DNA of 64,000 nt from Ferdinandcohnia sp036962685 (GCF_036962685.1 NZ_JBALOP010000044.1:1-64000); one strand, 5' to 3'; counted from the stretch's first letter, positions 51,619 through 61,119 are shown. Numbers and translations are program-made. Notes: generated by a model not told the origin, from the sequence alone.

Positions 51619-52905
51619 TTGGCTCAAATTGATATAAAGGTGAATAGTGTTCGTTCATCAAACAGTAGACTAAAAGGAATCACTTCTGATTTGACAGATA
51701 CACAGAGTCGAATATCCAGTACACGCCATGCGATTGACAGTAAAATCACAATTAGGCAAGGGATTGGTGCAAACCTAAGTAATTTGACATCCTCCATCCA
51801 TGATTTAGAAAAACGTCTTAACCAACTACATAGTTTTGTTGATAATAGTATTTCACGATATGAACTAGCTGATAAACAAGTAAACTCCAATTCGCAAAAA
51901 TTAACCGAGCCACCCAAAAAATCATTTTGGGAGTCAGTTGGAAAATTTTTTGGGGTCGTGGGCAACTCCGTAAAAGGATTTGCAACTGGACTCTGGGACG
52001 TAGGGGTAGCCACTGTTGAAGGAATCTGGAACATCATCACTCACCCAGTTGAAACCTGGAATGGTCTTGTGCATGTTGTAACACACCCTGTCGAAACCGC
52101 AAAAGGAGTATGGGATGCAATCAAAACATCATGGAACGATGATGTTATCAATGGCGATGCCGAAAGCCGTGGGAATTGGTTCGGCCGAGCCTTCGGAGAA
52201 ATTGCCCTAGCAGTTGTAGGTACAAAAGGTATTGATAAAGCGGTAAAATTGACTAAGGGAGCAAAAGTTGTTGATGAGGTTGGTGGGGTTAAGGTTGAAA
52301 GAATAAATGCGGTTGAAGAGGTTGCAGCTTCAAAGATAGATTCTACTAGAAATTCTTCGAAAATTGATGATATAAAAGAAACGACTTCACAAAGTAACCC
52401 GTTCGACAAGAATAACCCAAGTGCAAGTGTTCAAACACCTCAAAATTACACATATAATATGATTGAAAACCCAGGACCGCTCGCTGAAATTAGAGGGAAT
52501 CCAGCAGCGAACTTCTTTGGAGGAAAGTATAACACCGAAATATTAGAAGCAGATACTATTCTTTATCGTTCCGGTAAAAGAGGGGGATTAACAATCCCTG
52601 GTCAAGAAAAAAATGCACTTGGTCAATGGTTTACGAGAGAGGCAGCAGATTCGGCAATAAAGGTACGTATAGACTCGGCGGTTAAAGCACAATGGATTGA
52701 TCCCAAAACTGGTGCACTTACAGGTATTTCTCCAATTGAATCAACTTATGCAATCAGAATACCAAAAGGAACAACCATATATGAAGGTCCAGTTGGATAC
52801 CAAGGTGGACCTTACCTTGGTGGGGAGGATAGTATTCAAATTTTTATAAAAGAACCTTGGAAAATAAAAGGAATTAACGTAATTAGTGAAACACCAATTA
52901 AATAG
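51619..52905 (+). CDS. Putative type VII-secreted polymorphic toxin (TNT-like C-terminus)
   Basis: 428 residues, TTG start with AAAGGAGG eight bases before. Residues 1-95 are a heptad-rich helical region like WXG/LXG proteins. Residues 105-170 carry Trp-Gly and ITHPVETWNG / VTHPVETAKG repeats. About 180-210 resembles a pre-toxin TG segment (FGEIALAVVGTKG). The last 130 residues are a distinct toxin domain with LYRSGKRGG (Arg317), GQWFTRE, YAIRIPKGTTIYEGPVGYQG and SIQIFI (Gln407). The pattern resembles the NAD-glycohydrolase toxin TNT of M. tuberculosis CpnT. That match is by eye. Confidence 0.72.
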   Translation: MAQIDIKVNSVRSSNSRLKGITSDLTDTQSRISSTRHAIDSKITIRQGIGANLSNLTSSIHDLEKRLNQLHSFVDNSISRYELADKQVNSNSQKLTEPPKKSFWESVGKFFGVVGNSVKGFATGLWDVGVATVEGIWNIITHPVETWNGLVHVVTHPVETAKGVWDAIKTSWNDDVINGDAESRGNWFGRAFGEIALAVVGTKGIDKAVKLTKGAKVVDEVGGVKVERINAVEEVAASKIDSTRNSSKIDDIKETTSQSNPFDKNNPSASVQTPQNYTYNMIENPGPLAEIRGNPAANFFGGKYNTEILEADTILYRSGKRGGLTIPGQEKNALGQWFTREAADSAIKVRIDSAVKAQWIDPKTGALTGISPIESTYAIRIPKGTTIYEGPVGYQGGPYLGGEDSIQIFIKEPWKIKGINVISETPIK

Positions 52906-52915
52906 GAGGAATCAA

Positions 52916-53248
52916 ATGATGTCCGTTAAAAATATACTTAATACTTCACAACATATTTTCAAAGAATTAAATGAAATTATTGAACAAAACAATAACGGGG
53001 AATTCAACTATCACATATCCGAAATAAAATACGCGATTCAACTAATCAATAACTGTATTGAAAACGATTATGCAGACTCTATAGATGTAATAAATGAACT
53101 CAAAAACATTCAGCAAAAAATTTATCCCCCAAGAGGAGGTCTATCGGATTTTTTCATCTGGAAATCCGATTATGAAGAAAGAATAAAAGCTAATGAGCCA
53201 TTTGAAAAACTTTCGGATGAACTCTGGCAATTACTGCAACAAGATTAA
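52916..53248 (+). CDS. Probable immunity protein of the adjacent toxin
   Basis: A 110-residue soluble helical, mildly acidic protein starting at the ATG at 52916, six bases after AGGAGG. PPRGGLSDFFIWKSD is a distinctive conserved-looking segment. It is immediately downstream of the toxin gene, the usual place of its antitoxin or immunity partner. The earlier ATG has no ribosome site and would overlap the toxin. Confidence 0.68.
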   Translation: MMSVKNILNTSQHIFKELNEIIEQNNNGEFNYHISEIKYAIQLINNCIENDYADSIDVINELKNIQQKIYPPRGGLSDFFIWKSDYEERIKANEPFEKLSDELWQLLQQD

Positions 53249-53294
53249 TACCTAAAAAATTTATTTAGTTAGGAGTATTCACGAGAACAAAGTT

Positions 53295-53765
53295 ATGAGC
53301 CAATATTCAATTTATCAAAATAAAATCTACCAAGTAAGTATTCATGGTCAAGTAATTCATTTAATTAGTTCAAAAAAAGAAAACGGCTTTCATGAACTTA
53401 TTGATATAGTAGGAAACAAGCACGATGACATTTTTATTAAAGAGGTTTCTTTGGATGATGTTGAACTAGTTTATGAGTTAAAAATTAACGCAGTTTATTG
53501 TGGTAAGGAATTCGAAACATATGGAGTAGATTCTTCTAATTTGGAAAAAAAATACATTCTATTATTTAGCATGGAGTTTGAAGATGTAAATGACTACGGC
53601 TTCAGAAAACACGAGCAATTTGTATACCAAAAGCAAGTTGCACTTGATGACATTGATGCACTAGTTGAAATTAAAAAGCCAATCCTAAAGTGGGAGAACA
53701 AGCCTGAAACAAAGATAACAATTCCCAACAATTTGATTCGGGAATATTTAAGTAAATTGTGTTAG
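53295..53765 (+). CDS. Uncharacterised soluble protein, possible second immunity protein
   Basis: A 156-residue beta-rich acidic protein, not recognised. It has no signal or membrane segment. It follows the immunity gene by 46 bases with a GGAG-like site upstream. In type VII toxin islands a second immunity or orphan immunity gene often lies here. Confidence 0.62.
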   Translation: MSQYSIYQNKIYQVSIHGQVIHLISSKKENGFHELIDIVGNKHDDIFIKEVSLDDVELVYELKINAVYCGKEFETYGVDSSNLEKKYILLFSMEFEDVNDYGFRKHEQFVYQKQVALDDIDALVEIKKPILKWENKPETKITIPNNLIREYLSKLC

Positions 53766-53906
53766 CTGGCGGAGTTTTGGAAGTGGATTACAGTGAATGT
53801 GGTATAAAATCACAATTTCGAAAGTCAATCTGAAGAAGAGGCATGAAATAATTATAAATATATTCTGGAATTATTGAAATAAGGTAAGAGATATCATGCT
53901 GGATTT

Positions 53907-54109
53907 ATGAAGGACATTTCGGCTTCAATTTCACTCCGCTTTGTCCTTCATCGGGGTTATGAAGGACATTTCGGCCTCAAATCCAATCCGTTTTGTCCTT
54001 CATCGGGCTTATGAAGGACATTTCGGCTTCGATTTCGATCCGTTTTGTCCTTCATTGGGCTTATGAAGGACATTTCAGATTCAATTTCAATCCGTTTTGT
54101 CCTTCATCA
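53907..54109. repeat. 52-bp tandem stem-loop array, locus D (4 units)
   Basis: Units start at 53907, 53959, 54011 and 54063, exactly 52 bases apart. ATGAAGGACA pairs with TGTCCTTCAT and an inner CGG/CCG pair extends the stem. This array fills most of the 397 bases between the convergent toxin island and mrp operon; no gene is seen there. Confidence 0.92.
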
Positions 54110-54162
54110 AACACTGCCAAATAACACCCCACCTAGAACCATGAGAACCGTCCCTCTGGTCC

Positions 54163-54540
54163 CTACTGCTCTCTCTCTCCTTCAATTTCGATGATCCCCT
54201 TCAAGTCGTCCTGGACGCTTTGTGGAGCGAGGGGAACCTTGGATCGGTAAGCGGAGCGCATGATGACGTGCGCGGAAACTGGGGCAGTCAAAAATACAAA
54301 GAAGATTCCTAGAAATAAGCGAATGCTAAATGTACCTTCCATTATGAAAAATAGAAATGTTCCTACTAAGATAAACAGAACTCCCATCGTCGAGCTCTTG
54401 GATGCTGCATGGGCACGAGAGTATACATCTGGTAACCGAATCAGTCCAACAGCACTTAAAAAACTAAAGATGGTCCCTACCAAAATCGATAATACTGCAA
54501 GAAGTTCTACTACCTCAATCGGATTGTTTACGTCGCTCAA
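54163..54540 (-). CDS. mrpG: Mrp antiporter subunit G
   Basis: About 125 residues from TTG at 54540, preceded by GAGGTG; the longer frame overlaps mrpF too far. Three membrane helices; GLIRLPDVYSRAHAASKS is the MrpG signature. It closes the seven-gene antiporter operon (A-G), whose products form one Na+/H+ antiporter complex in the membrane. Confidence 0.9.
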   Translation of the reverse strand: MSDVNNPIEVVELLAVLSILVGTIFSFLSAVGLIRLPDVYSRAHAASKSSTMGVLFILVGTFLFFIMEGTFSIRLFLGIFFVFLTAPVSAHVIMRSAYRSKVPLAPQSVQDDLKGIIEIEGEREQ

Positions 54541-54802
54541 TGACAACACCTCTTTCAATAAATCTCGCAAAGGCGATTGTGCCAACGAAGGATAGAATTC
54601 CGATCAATAAAATTACTTCAAAAAAACCGGTATTTCTTAAAAACACAGAAAAAATCGCAACTCCCGAAATGATATTGATCCCTAGCACATCAAGTGCCTG
54701 AACACGGTCAGAGGCTGACGGCCCCTTCACTAAGCGATAAATCGTAGCAAAAATAGAAAATGTAAGAAAACCCAATGAAATCATTAAAATTGTTTTAATC
54801 AT
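54515..54802 (-). CDS. mrpF: Mrp antiporter subunit F
   Basis: A 95-residue membrane protein with three helices. YRLVKGPSASDRVQALDVLG is the family motif. Its start is joined to the mrpE stop in TAATG, and its end overlaps the mrpG start by 26 bases. Confidence 0.9.
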   Translation of the reverse strand: MIKTILMISLGFLTFSIFATIYRLVKGPSASDRVQALDVLGINIISGVAIFSVFLRNTGFFEVILLIGILSFVGTIAFARFIERGVVIERRKQSD

Positions 54803-55278
54803 TAGCGCGTCACCCTCTTTATCGCCTCTTCGAATTTTGCTGTTGAACGTAACACAGCATCACTTGATTCAGGGATATCCATGGCATGGATATAAAACTT
54901 TTTCTCGTCGTGTGAAACTTCAACCACAACCGACCCAGGAGTTAATGTTAATAACATCGCAAGCAAGGTTATTTCCAAGTCCCCTTCCAGCTCCGTCTCT
55001 AGGGTAAAAATGCCCGGAGTAATATTAATCTTCGGTCTCATAACCTGCTTTACAACTAAAACACTAGAAGTAAATAACTCATGTATAAAGACAAAAAATA
55101 ACTTTATGATGGCAAGTAAAGTCACCAAATAAAATTGATGAGGAAAATACCTTCGCAGTATAAATAGCACGATTAAACCAAACAAATATCCACTAAAAAA
55201 GGTTAGAACGGTCCAGCTATCCTGGAGAAACATCCAAATAAAACCGATCATCAAATTGATTAGAACCTGCATGGGCAT
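54802..55278 (-). CDS. mrpE: Mrp antiporter subunit E
   Basis: 158 residues from the ATG at 55278, which follows AAGGGGTGG by six bases; this equals the B. subtilis MrpE length. Two or three N-terminal helices and a soluble C-terminal domain with LEGDLEITLLAMLLTLTPGS. It is an accessory subunit needed for antiport. Confidence 0.88.
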   Translation of the reverse strand: MPMQVLINLMIGFIWMFLQDSWTVLTFFSGYLFGLIVLFILRRYFPHQFYLVTLLAIIKLFFVFIHELFTSSVLVVKQVMRPKINITPGIFTLETELEGDLEITLLAMLLTLTPGSVVVEVSHDEKKFYIHAMDIPESSDAVLRSTAKFEEAIKRVTR

Positions 55279-55345
55279 TGATACCACCCCTTCCTATATA
55301 GAAATGCCACGTGAATCTTTGAATTGCTTACGTTGCTTCCAAACT

Positions 55346-56836
55346 CTACTCACTAAAAGCACTACCTAAAACTGCATCAATATAGATGCTCGGATTCATA
55401 ATGACTTCAACAGCAAGGTCAACATACTCACTAATCCCTTGTGCCCCTACTCCAAGAGCAATTGTCAAAGCGGTAAGAATGCCCATCGGAAGTAGCATAC
55501 CTTTTAATGACTTTGTTTCACTTTCTTCAGGTACGTCAGTGTAACCCCAAAATCCGTTCATAAAGATTTTCATAATCGAGTACAGAACCATTAAGCTAGT
55601 CAACAAGCCAATTCCACCTAGCCAGAAATAACCGGAAGCGAATGTGCCTTCTGTGATAAAGATCTTTCCTAAGAACCCGCTTAAAGGAGGTATTCCTGAT
55701 AGCGACAAAGCGGCAATGAAAAACATCCAGCCGAATTTTGGCTGTAGCCGCATGACCCCGCTGAATTCTTTTAAATTACTAGTCCCAGTAAAATAAATAA
55801 GCGTTCCGCCTAATAGAAAAATAAGTGCTTTCACGATCATATCGTGGATTAAATAATAGATCGAACCCGTAATCCCTTCTGCTGTAAGCGAGGCGATACC
55901 AGCTAAAATAAAACCAACGCCAACGACCACATTGTAGGTAATGATTCTTTTTATATCCCAATAAGCAACGGCCCCGAACGCTCCAAGCAGCATCGTAGCG
56001 GCTGCTAAAATACCGATTAATAAATGCGTCACCTCTGGCTCGTGATAGAACAGAAGCGTGAATACTCTCATAATCGAATAAATTCCTACCTTTGTTAAAA
56101 GCGCTGCAAATATAGCTGCAATCGCTGTTGGCGGGGCACTGTATGAGCCTGGCAGCCAAAAGAATAAAAACAGACCTGCCTTTAAACTAAAGACGATTAA
56201 AAATAAAATCGCAACAGTCGTCATGACGCCATCCTGTCCAACCTCAGCAATGCGAACAGATAGATGAGCCATATTCAGTGTACCTGTCAATGCATATAAA
56301 TAGGCAACTGCCACTAAAAATAAAAATGAAGAAATCAAGTTCACTAAGATATATTTGATTGATTCACGCAGTTGGCCTTTCGTACCACCTAACGAAATCA
56401 GGACATATGATGAAACAAGCATGACTTCAAAACAAACGAACAGGTTAAAAATATCACCTGTCAGGAAGGAACCATTCACACCAGTAATTAAAAATAAAAA
56501 GAGCGGATAAAAATAAAATAACTCTCTATCCTCTCCGATTGTTTTAAAGGCATAAACTAGACAACAAAATGCTACAACACTTGTGACCATAACTAAGATT
56601 ACAGCTAACATGTCTGCAACCATACTTACACCAAATGGAGCTTCCCAGCCCCCTAATTGAAGAACTTGAATACCATCTATTTTAATTCGATGCATGAGCA
56701 TCAAAGAAATCACAAATATACTGATGACCGCAACAAGACTAACCACTCTGTGCAGCTTTATATTTTTTCGAAATATCACCAAAATCATCCCCACAATTAG
56801 AGGAATGATTATTGGAAAAATGACTAAATTACCCAT
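55346..56836 (-). CDS. mrpD: Mrp antiporter subunit D
   Basis: A 496-residue protein homologous to NADH dehydrogenase subunits ND4/ND5 with about 14 helices. SYVLISLGGTKGQLRESIKY, AGLFLFFWLPGSYSAPPTA and SLSGIPPLSGFLGKI are conserved, including the Lys and Glu residues of the proton path. The start overlaps mrpC by eight bases. Confidence 0.92.
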   Translation of the reverse strand: MGNLVIFPIIIPLIVGMILVIFRKNIKLHRVVSLVAVISIFVISLMLMHRIKIDGIQVLQLGGWEAPFGVSMVADMLAVILVMVTSVVAFCCLVYAFKTIGEDRELFYFYPLFLFLITGVNGSFLTGDIFNLFVCFEVMLVSSYVLISLGGTKGQLRESIKYILVNLISSFLFLVAVAYLYALTGTLNMAHLSVRIAEVGQDGVMTTVAILFLIVFSLKAGLFLFFWLPGSYSAPPTAIAAIFAALLTKVGIYSIMRVFTLLFYHEPEVTHLLIGILAAATMLLGAFGAVAYWDIKRIITYNVVVGVGFILAGIASLTAEGITGSIYYLIHDMIVKALIFLLGGTLIYFTGTSNLKEFSGVMRLQPKFGWMFFIAALSLSGIPPLSGFLGKIFITEGTFASGYFWLGGIGLLTSLMVLYSIMKIFMNGFWGYTDVPEESETKSLKGMLLPMGILTALTIALGVGAQGISEYVDLAVEVIMNPSIYIDAVLGSAFSE

Positions 56837-57167
56837 CGCTTTTACCTCTCAAGCTTCTAGTATCGTCCGTGCCTAACACCTTATACGCACGGTAGCTTAG
56901 TACTAAAAATAAGGCTGTTGTTGCAAAGTTAATGACAATTGCTGTTAAAAGAAGTGCCTGTGGCAATGAATCAACATAGGATAAGCCCTTTATTCCCAGC
57001 AAGGGAGGTCCACCTTTTTCAAGTCCTCCCATTGTAATTATGAGTAAGTTCACACCATGACCGAGGATAGATGTTCCTAAAATGATTCGTAATAGAGTTT
57101 TTGTTAAAATGAGATAAATCCCGATTGCAAATAAGATTCCTACTAGAATAGACATTAAAGTTTCCAT
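56829..57167 (-). CDS. mrpC: Mrp antiporter subunit C
   Basis: A 112-residue NuoK-like protein with three helices and GTSILGHGVNLLIITMGG. PQALLLTAIVINFATTALFL contains the conserved region of the family. It overlaps mrpB by one base and mrpD by eight. Confidence 0.9.
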   Translation of the reverse strand: METLMSILVGILFAIGIYLILTKTLLRIILGTSILGHGVNLLIITMGGLEKGGPPLLGIKGLSYVDSLPQALLLTAIVINFATTALFLVLSYRAYKVLGTDDTRSLRGKSDG

Positions 57168-57592
57168 TATCGATCATCACCTATACTCATAATAATTGTG
57201 AGCGATGTTCCAATGACTGCCAAGGCGACACCTACGTCAAATAAAACCGCTGAAGCGATCTCTGTTTCCCCGAAAACAGGAATCTCAATATATCCAAAGG
57301 TTTGTGTTAAAAACGGAGCACCAAAAAGCATGCTGCCAAACCCTGTTCCAACTGCGATTAATACCCCAATTGCTGCAACCACTTTAAAATCGAGGGGCAG
57401 ATTTTTACGAACCGTTTCAATATCAAAGGTAAGGAACAGAAGAACCAATCCCGCCGAAAATGTTAAGCCTCCAATGAAACCACCGCCAGGATGGTGGTGA
57501 CCGGAAACAAACAGGTTGATTGCAAATGTAAAAATGATGATAACTGCAACCTTTGTTACACTTCTTATAATGACATCATTCGGCTCCTTCAT
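57167..57592 (-). CDS. mrpB: Mrp antiporter subunit B
   Basis: A 141-residue membrane protein with four helices. FVSGHHHPGGGFIGGLTFS is the MrpB signature. It overlaps the mrpA end by 17 bases. Confidence 0.9.
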   Translation of the reverse strand: MKEPNDVIIRSVTKVAVIIIFTFAINLFVSGHHHPGGGFIGGLTFSAGLVLLFLTFDIETVRKNLPLDFKVVAAIGVLIAVGTGFGSMLFGAPFLTQTFGYIEIPVFGETEIASAVLFDVGVALAVIGTSLTIIMSIGDDR

Positions 57593-59993
57593 CTGATCCC
57601 TCCTTTGCTAAACGTAGCTTGATTAATGAATAAACACCAAGGCCGGCAATACTTAAAACCAGAATCTCTAGCATCGTATCAATCCCACGGAAATCAACAA
57701 GAATTGAATTGACGATGTTTTTTGCACCTGCAAGTTCATACGCATTTTCATAGTAGCCTGAAATCGAATCAAACAGTCGATTTCCATTTACCGATAACGC
57801 TACTATTGTCACTACCGCCCCCGCCCCAATGGAGATAATCGCATTTGTTAGCTTAAATGGGATTCGAGTTACTTCCTTGCGCAGCTGTGGTAAGTGATAA
57901 AAACATAATAGGAAAAGTGCTGTTGTCACAGTTTCTACAACTAGTTGAGTCAGCGCTAAGTCAGGAGCTCGGAATAGTACAAAGAAGAACGCAACCAAAA
58001 ATCCAAGTGCCCCTACCGCAACGATGGACGAAATTCTCGTTTTTGAAAATAATACAGAAACAGCCGAAACCACCGCCGCAATCATAATGGCAATTTCAAA
58101 AAGTGTAACCGGGTTATCATTTGAAGAATCAACGGAAACCCCATCAAATAACCAGATGGATCCACCGACAGTTAGAATCATGAAGCCAAAAATATAAACA
58201 AGATAATCTCGAATAAAACCTGTCATGTAAAAGTTTGTAATGGAAGCAGAAATCTGCTCCATTTTATCTAAAACAAGATTGTATAGATTGTTTATCGTTA
58301 TTGACTGTGGGTAGGTATTATAAACTCGGTACCATTTTCTTAAATTGAGATAAAGAATCGTCCCAAGAAGAACTACTCCGATTGTCATCCATAGTTCTGG
58401 ACTCAAAAAACCATGCCAGGCTTCGATTTTAAGTTCCAACACTTCTGCCTCTGTGAGAACTGGCAATACGGATATGAGCGCCGGCTTTAATAAATAGGTT
58501 GCAAGGAGATTCGGGAAAAAGAAACCGATAATCACAAGCGAACCTAAAATAATCGGTGAAATCAGCATACCTAGAGGTGCTTCATGGACAACTCGATCAT
58601 TATCAAGCTTATATTTCCCTCTAAACGTTTTAAATACAAGAATCATACAATAGATGAACGTAAATACACTTGCAACCCATGCAACAGCAGGAACGAGAAC
58701 CCCTATCGTCCCCATGTGAAAGAAGTCCATTCTCGCAGCATTATTAACTGCTGCAAAAAACATTTCCTTACTTAAAAAGCCATTAAATGGAGGCAGTCCT
58801 GCCATTGAAAAGCCGCCTATTACTGTAAGCGTAAAGGAAATAGGCATAAGATGGATGAGTCCGCCGAGTCTTCGAATATCACGTGTCCCCGTTTCATGGT
58901 CAATGATCCCCACTACCATAAAGAGACTTCCCTTAAAGGTTGAATGGTTAACTAAATGAAAAATGGCTGCAAAGATGGCCGTTCCATAAATCACAGTCTC
59001 GTCTCCCAATCCGAAATACATGGCAGCAGAGCCAAGACCTAAAAGACTCATTATTAACCCTAATTGACTAATTGTTGAATAGGCCAATAGTGCTTTTAAA
59101 TCGGTCTGGCGCACGGCATTGACTGACCCGTAAAGCAATGTAATTAATCCGACACCAGTGACAAGCCAAAACCAGACATTAGAACCCCCAAAAATAGGCG
59201 TTAAGCGTGCAACCAAATAAATGCCGGCCTTTACCATAGTGGCTGAGTGCAAATATGCACTTATAGGTGTTGGAGCTTCCATCGCATCGGGTAGCCAAAT
59301 GCTAAACGGAAACTGTGCGGATTTTGTAAAAGCACCGAGTAAAATTAAGACCATTGCTGGTATGAATAAGGCACTTGAGTTAATCGCATCAACATTCAGC
59401 AGCATTTCACGAATGCTGTAGGTTCCTGAACTACTTGAAATCATAATTAGACCAGCAAGCATCGCTAAACCGCCAAAAATCGTAATCAACATTGATTTTT
59501 GTGCACCATAGCGTGATTTTTCCCGCTCATACCAATAAGCAATTAATAAAAAAGATGACACACTTGTCGTTTCCCAAAATACATATAAAACAAATACATT
59601 ATCGGAGAACACTAAACCGAGCATCGCTCCCATAAACATCAGTAAATATACGTAAAAGTTATGGAGTTCTTCACGTTCCTTTGATAAATAAAAAATGGAA
59701 TATAAGATGACGAGTGCACCTATACCTGTTATTAACAAACCAAAAATTAAACCTAAACCATCGATATACGTTGTGAAATTGATATCATAGGAAGGCATCC
59801 AAGGAATGCTAGTGATGATGGTATTCCCGTTTGCAATAGTGGGAATAAATGTTATAAGATAAGAAAATATCAGAAGTGGCACGAAGAAAACGAACCAGCC
59901 TGTATGAATGCGCGGGGTAAACTTTTTATATAATATAGGAACAAACACGGCAAAAATAAATGGCAGCATGATTAAAAAATGGAACCAATACAA
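57576..59993 (-). CDS. mrpA: Mrp antiporter subunit A
   Basis: An 805-residue fusion of a NuoL-like domain (about 1-500) and a C-terminal MrpA/MbhD-like region, about 20 helices. Conserved elements include FWETTSVSSFLLIAYW, STISQLGLIMSLLG and FSMAGLPPFNGFLSKEMFF. It has the normal length for Bacillus MrpA. It is the first gene of the operon that provides Na+ and alkali resistance, and sometimes cholate efflux. Its promoter is not obvious in the 434-base gap upstream, which also holds a repeat and an N gap. Confidence 0.93.
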   Translation of the reverse strand: MYWFHFLIMLPFIFAVFVPILYKKFTPRIHTGWFVFFVPLLIFSYLITFIPTIANGNTIITSIPWMPSYDINFTTYIDGLGLIFGLLITGIGALVILYSIFYLSKEREELHNFYVYLLMFMGAMLGLVFSDNVFVLYVFWETTSVSSFLLIAYWYEREKSRYGAQKSMLITIFGGLAMLAGLIMISSSSGTYSIREMLLNVDAINSSALFIPAMVLILLGAFTKSAQFPFSIWLPDAMEAPTPISAYLHSATMVKAGIYLVARLTPIFGGSNVWFWLVTGVGLITLLYGSVNAVRQTDLKALLAYSTISQLGLIMSLLGLGSAAMYFGLGDETVIYGTAIFAAIFHLVNHSTFKGSLFMVVGIIDHETGTRDIRRLGGLIHLMPISFTLTVIGGFSMAGLPPFNGFLSKEMFFAAVNNAARMDFFHMGTIGVLVPAVAWVASVFTFIYCMILVFKTFRGKYKLDNDRVVHEAPLGMLISPIILGSLVIIGFFFPNLLATYLLKPALISVLPVLTEAEVLELKIEAWHGFLSPELWMTIGVVLLGTILYLNLRKWYRVYNTYPQSITINNLYNLVLDKMEQISASITNFYMTGFIRDYLVYIFGFMILTVGGSIWLFDGVSVDSSNDNPVTLFEIAIMIAAVVSAVSVLFSKTRISSIVAVGALGFLVAFFFVLFRAPDLALTQLVVETVTTALFLLCFYHLPQLRKEVTRIPFKLTNAIISIGAGAVVTIVALSVNGNRLFDSISGYYENAYELAGAKNIVNSILVDFRGIDTMLEILVLSIAGLGVYSLIKLRLAKEGSDEGAE

Positions 59994-60116
59994 TGGAATC
60001 CCCTCCTTAAAAACGGATATTTTTTACAAATCTGCTTAATGGATTGACTCATTTTGTAGCATGCGATATAGTCATACATAGTTTATAAATATAAGAACAA
60101 TTTTTTTTACTTTTAA

Positions 60117-60300
60117 CTTATTTCAGCAGGAGTTTTAACCCTTCAGAAATAGGTTATGCCTCAGGCGGATGCCTCGATTTTTCAAAGGAATATTTTCGAG
60201 CAGGTAAGATTAAAGACTAAAAGCGCCATTTCCTGTGGCAACNNNNNNNNNNNNNNNNNNNNNNNNNNNNNNNNNNNNNNNCGCCAAGGGTATTTAATTA
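60117..60300 (+). repeat. Dispersed repeat in the Usp gene leader, copy 2, with an assembly gap
   Basis: TTCAGCAGGAGTTTTAACC, GGCGGATGCC, TTTTTCAAAGGAATATTTTC, GAGCAGG, AAGATTAAAGACTAA and GCGCCATTTCCTGTGG match the natR-leader copy in order. The gap 60243-60281 (39 Ns) interrupts it. The rest of 59994-60427 shows a small AAGGATTCCTT hairpin and no gene. Confidence 0.7.
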
Positions 60301-60427
60301 GGTGGTGTGTTAAATGTAAGCCCGGCTAATAAAGGGACTTTCTATAAGGATTCCTTATTTTCTAGGTATTTATGAAACGGAAATTGGCTAGGCCAATGAT
60401 TTCACATCAACTCTGAGGTGAGTAATA

Positions 60428-61117
60428 ATGAAAATGATAAAAGAACGTATGGACGAGAGTATTCTTGTCTGTGTCTATTATGGGCCAAATGGTGAACGTC
60501 TGATCCAACGTGGTTGCAAGATTGCAAAAATGCTAGATTGCCCACTTTATATCCTAACCGTTGATCCAAAGCCTTTCGATGATCTTGACCCTGAAAAGGT
60601 AAATTACATTACTAGATGGAAAGAACTAGCTGAGCAACATAGTGCGGATGCGTTTATTATTAAAGACAATGAAAAAAGACCAATTTCAAAAGTAATTGCA
60701 GATGTTGCGAGAGAAAAAAACATTACCCAAATTATACTCGGTCAAACCGCCCAAAGTCGTTGGGAGCAAATCGCAAAAGGCTCGATTATAAACTCACTAT
60801 TAAAAGAAATTCCCTTTGTCGACCTTCATATTATTTCAGTTGCACGTTATCTCAAAAATACTGAAGGACAATTTGAAAAAGGTGTTCGTGCATATCTAGT
60901 AAAAGAGGATAATGAATATCGTCTTATTTTTAAACATACAAGAGATGTTATCTACGAAGGAATCTTTTTTAAAGAATTCGGCACAGACTTTAATAACGGT
61001 ATTTTTAAATTTATGAAAGACCAGAAGACTTTACAGGTCCAAGTAAATGATGATATCGTAACTGATTTTACAAATGTAGATATGCATACAAATATAGATG
61101 ATGATAACTTTTTATAA
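60428..61117 (+). CDS. Universal stress (UspA/KdpD-Usp-like) domain protein
   Basis: A 229-residue protein. Residues 1-140 form a Usp domain: ESILVCVYYGPNGERLIQRG near the start and ILGQTAQSRWEQIAKGS, which resembles the Usp segment of KdpD sensor kinases (GxS/TxxxRWxxxxxGS). Residues 150-229 are an extra soluble region of unknown fold, ending in an acidic tail. No kinase domain is present. It is divergent from the mrp operon, so a role linked to K+/Na+ balance is plausible. Confidence 0.78.
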   Translation: MKMIKERMDESILVCVYYGPNGERLIQRGCKIAKMLDCPLYILTVDPKPFDDLDPEKVNYITRWKELAEQHSADAFIIKDNEKRPISKVIADVAREKNITQIILGQTAQSRWEQIAKGSIINSLLKEIPFVDLHIISVARYLKNTEGQFEKGVRAYLVKEDNEYRLIFKHTRDVIYEGIFFKEFGTDFNNGIFKFMKDQKTLQVQVNDDIVTDFTNVDMHTNIDDDNFL

Positions 61118-61119
61118 TA

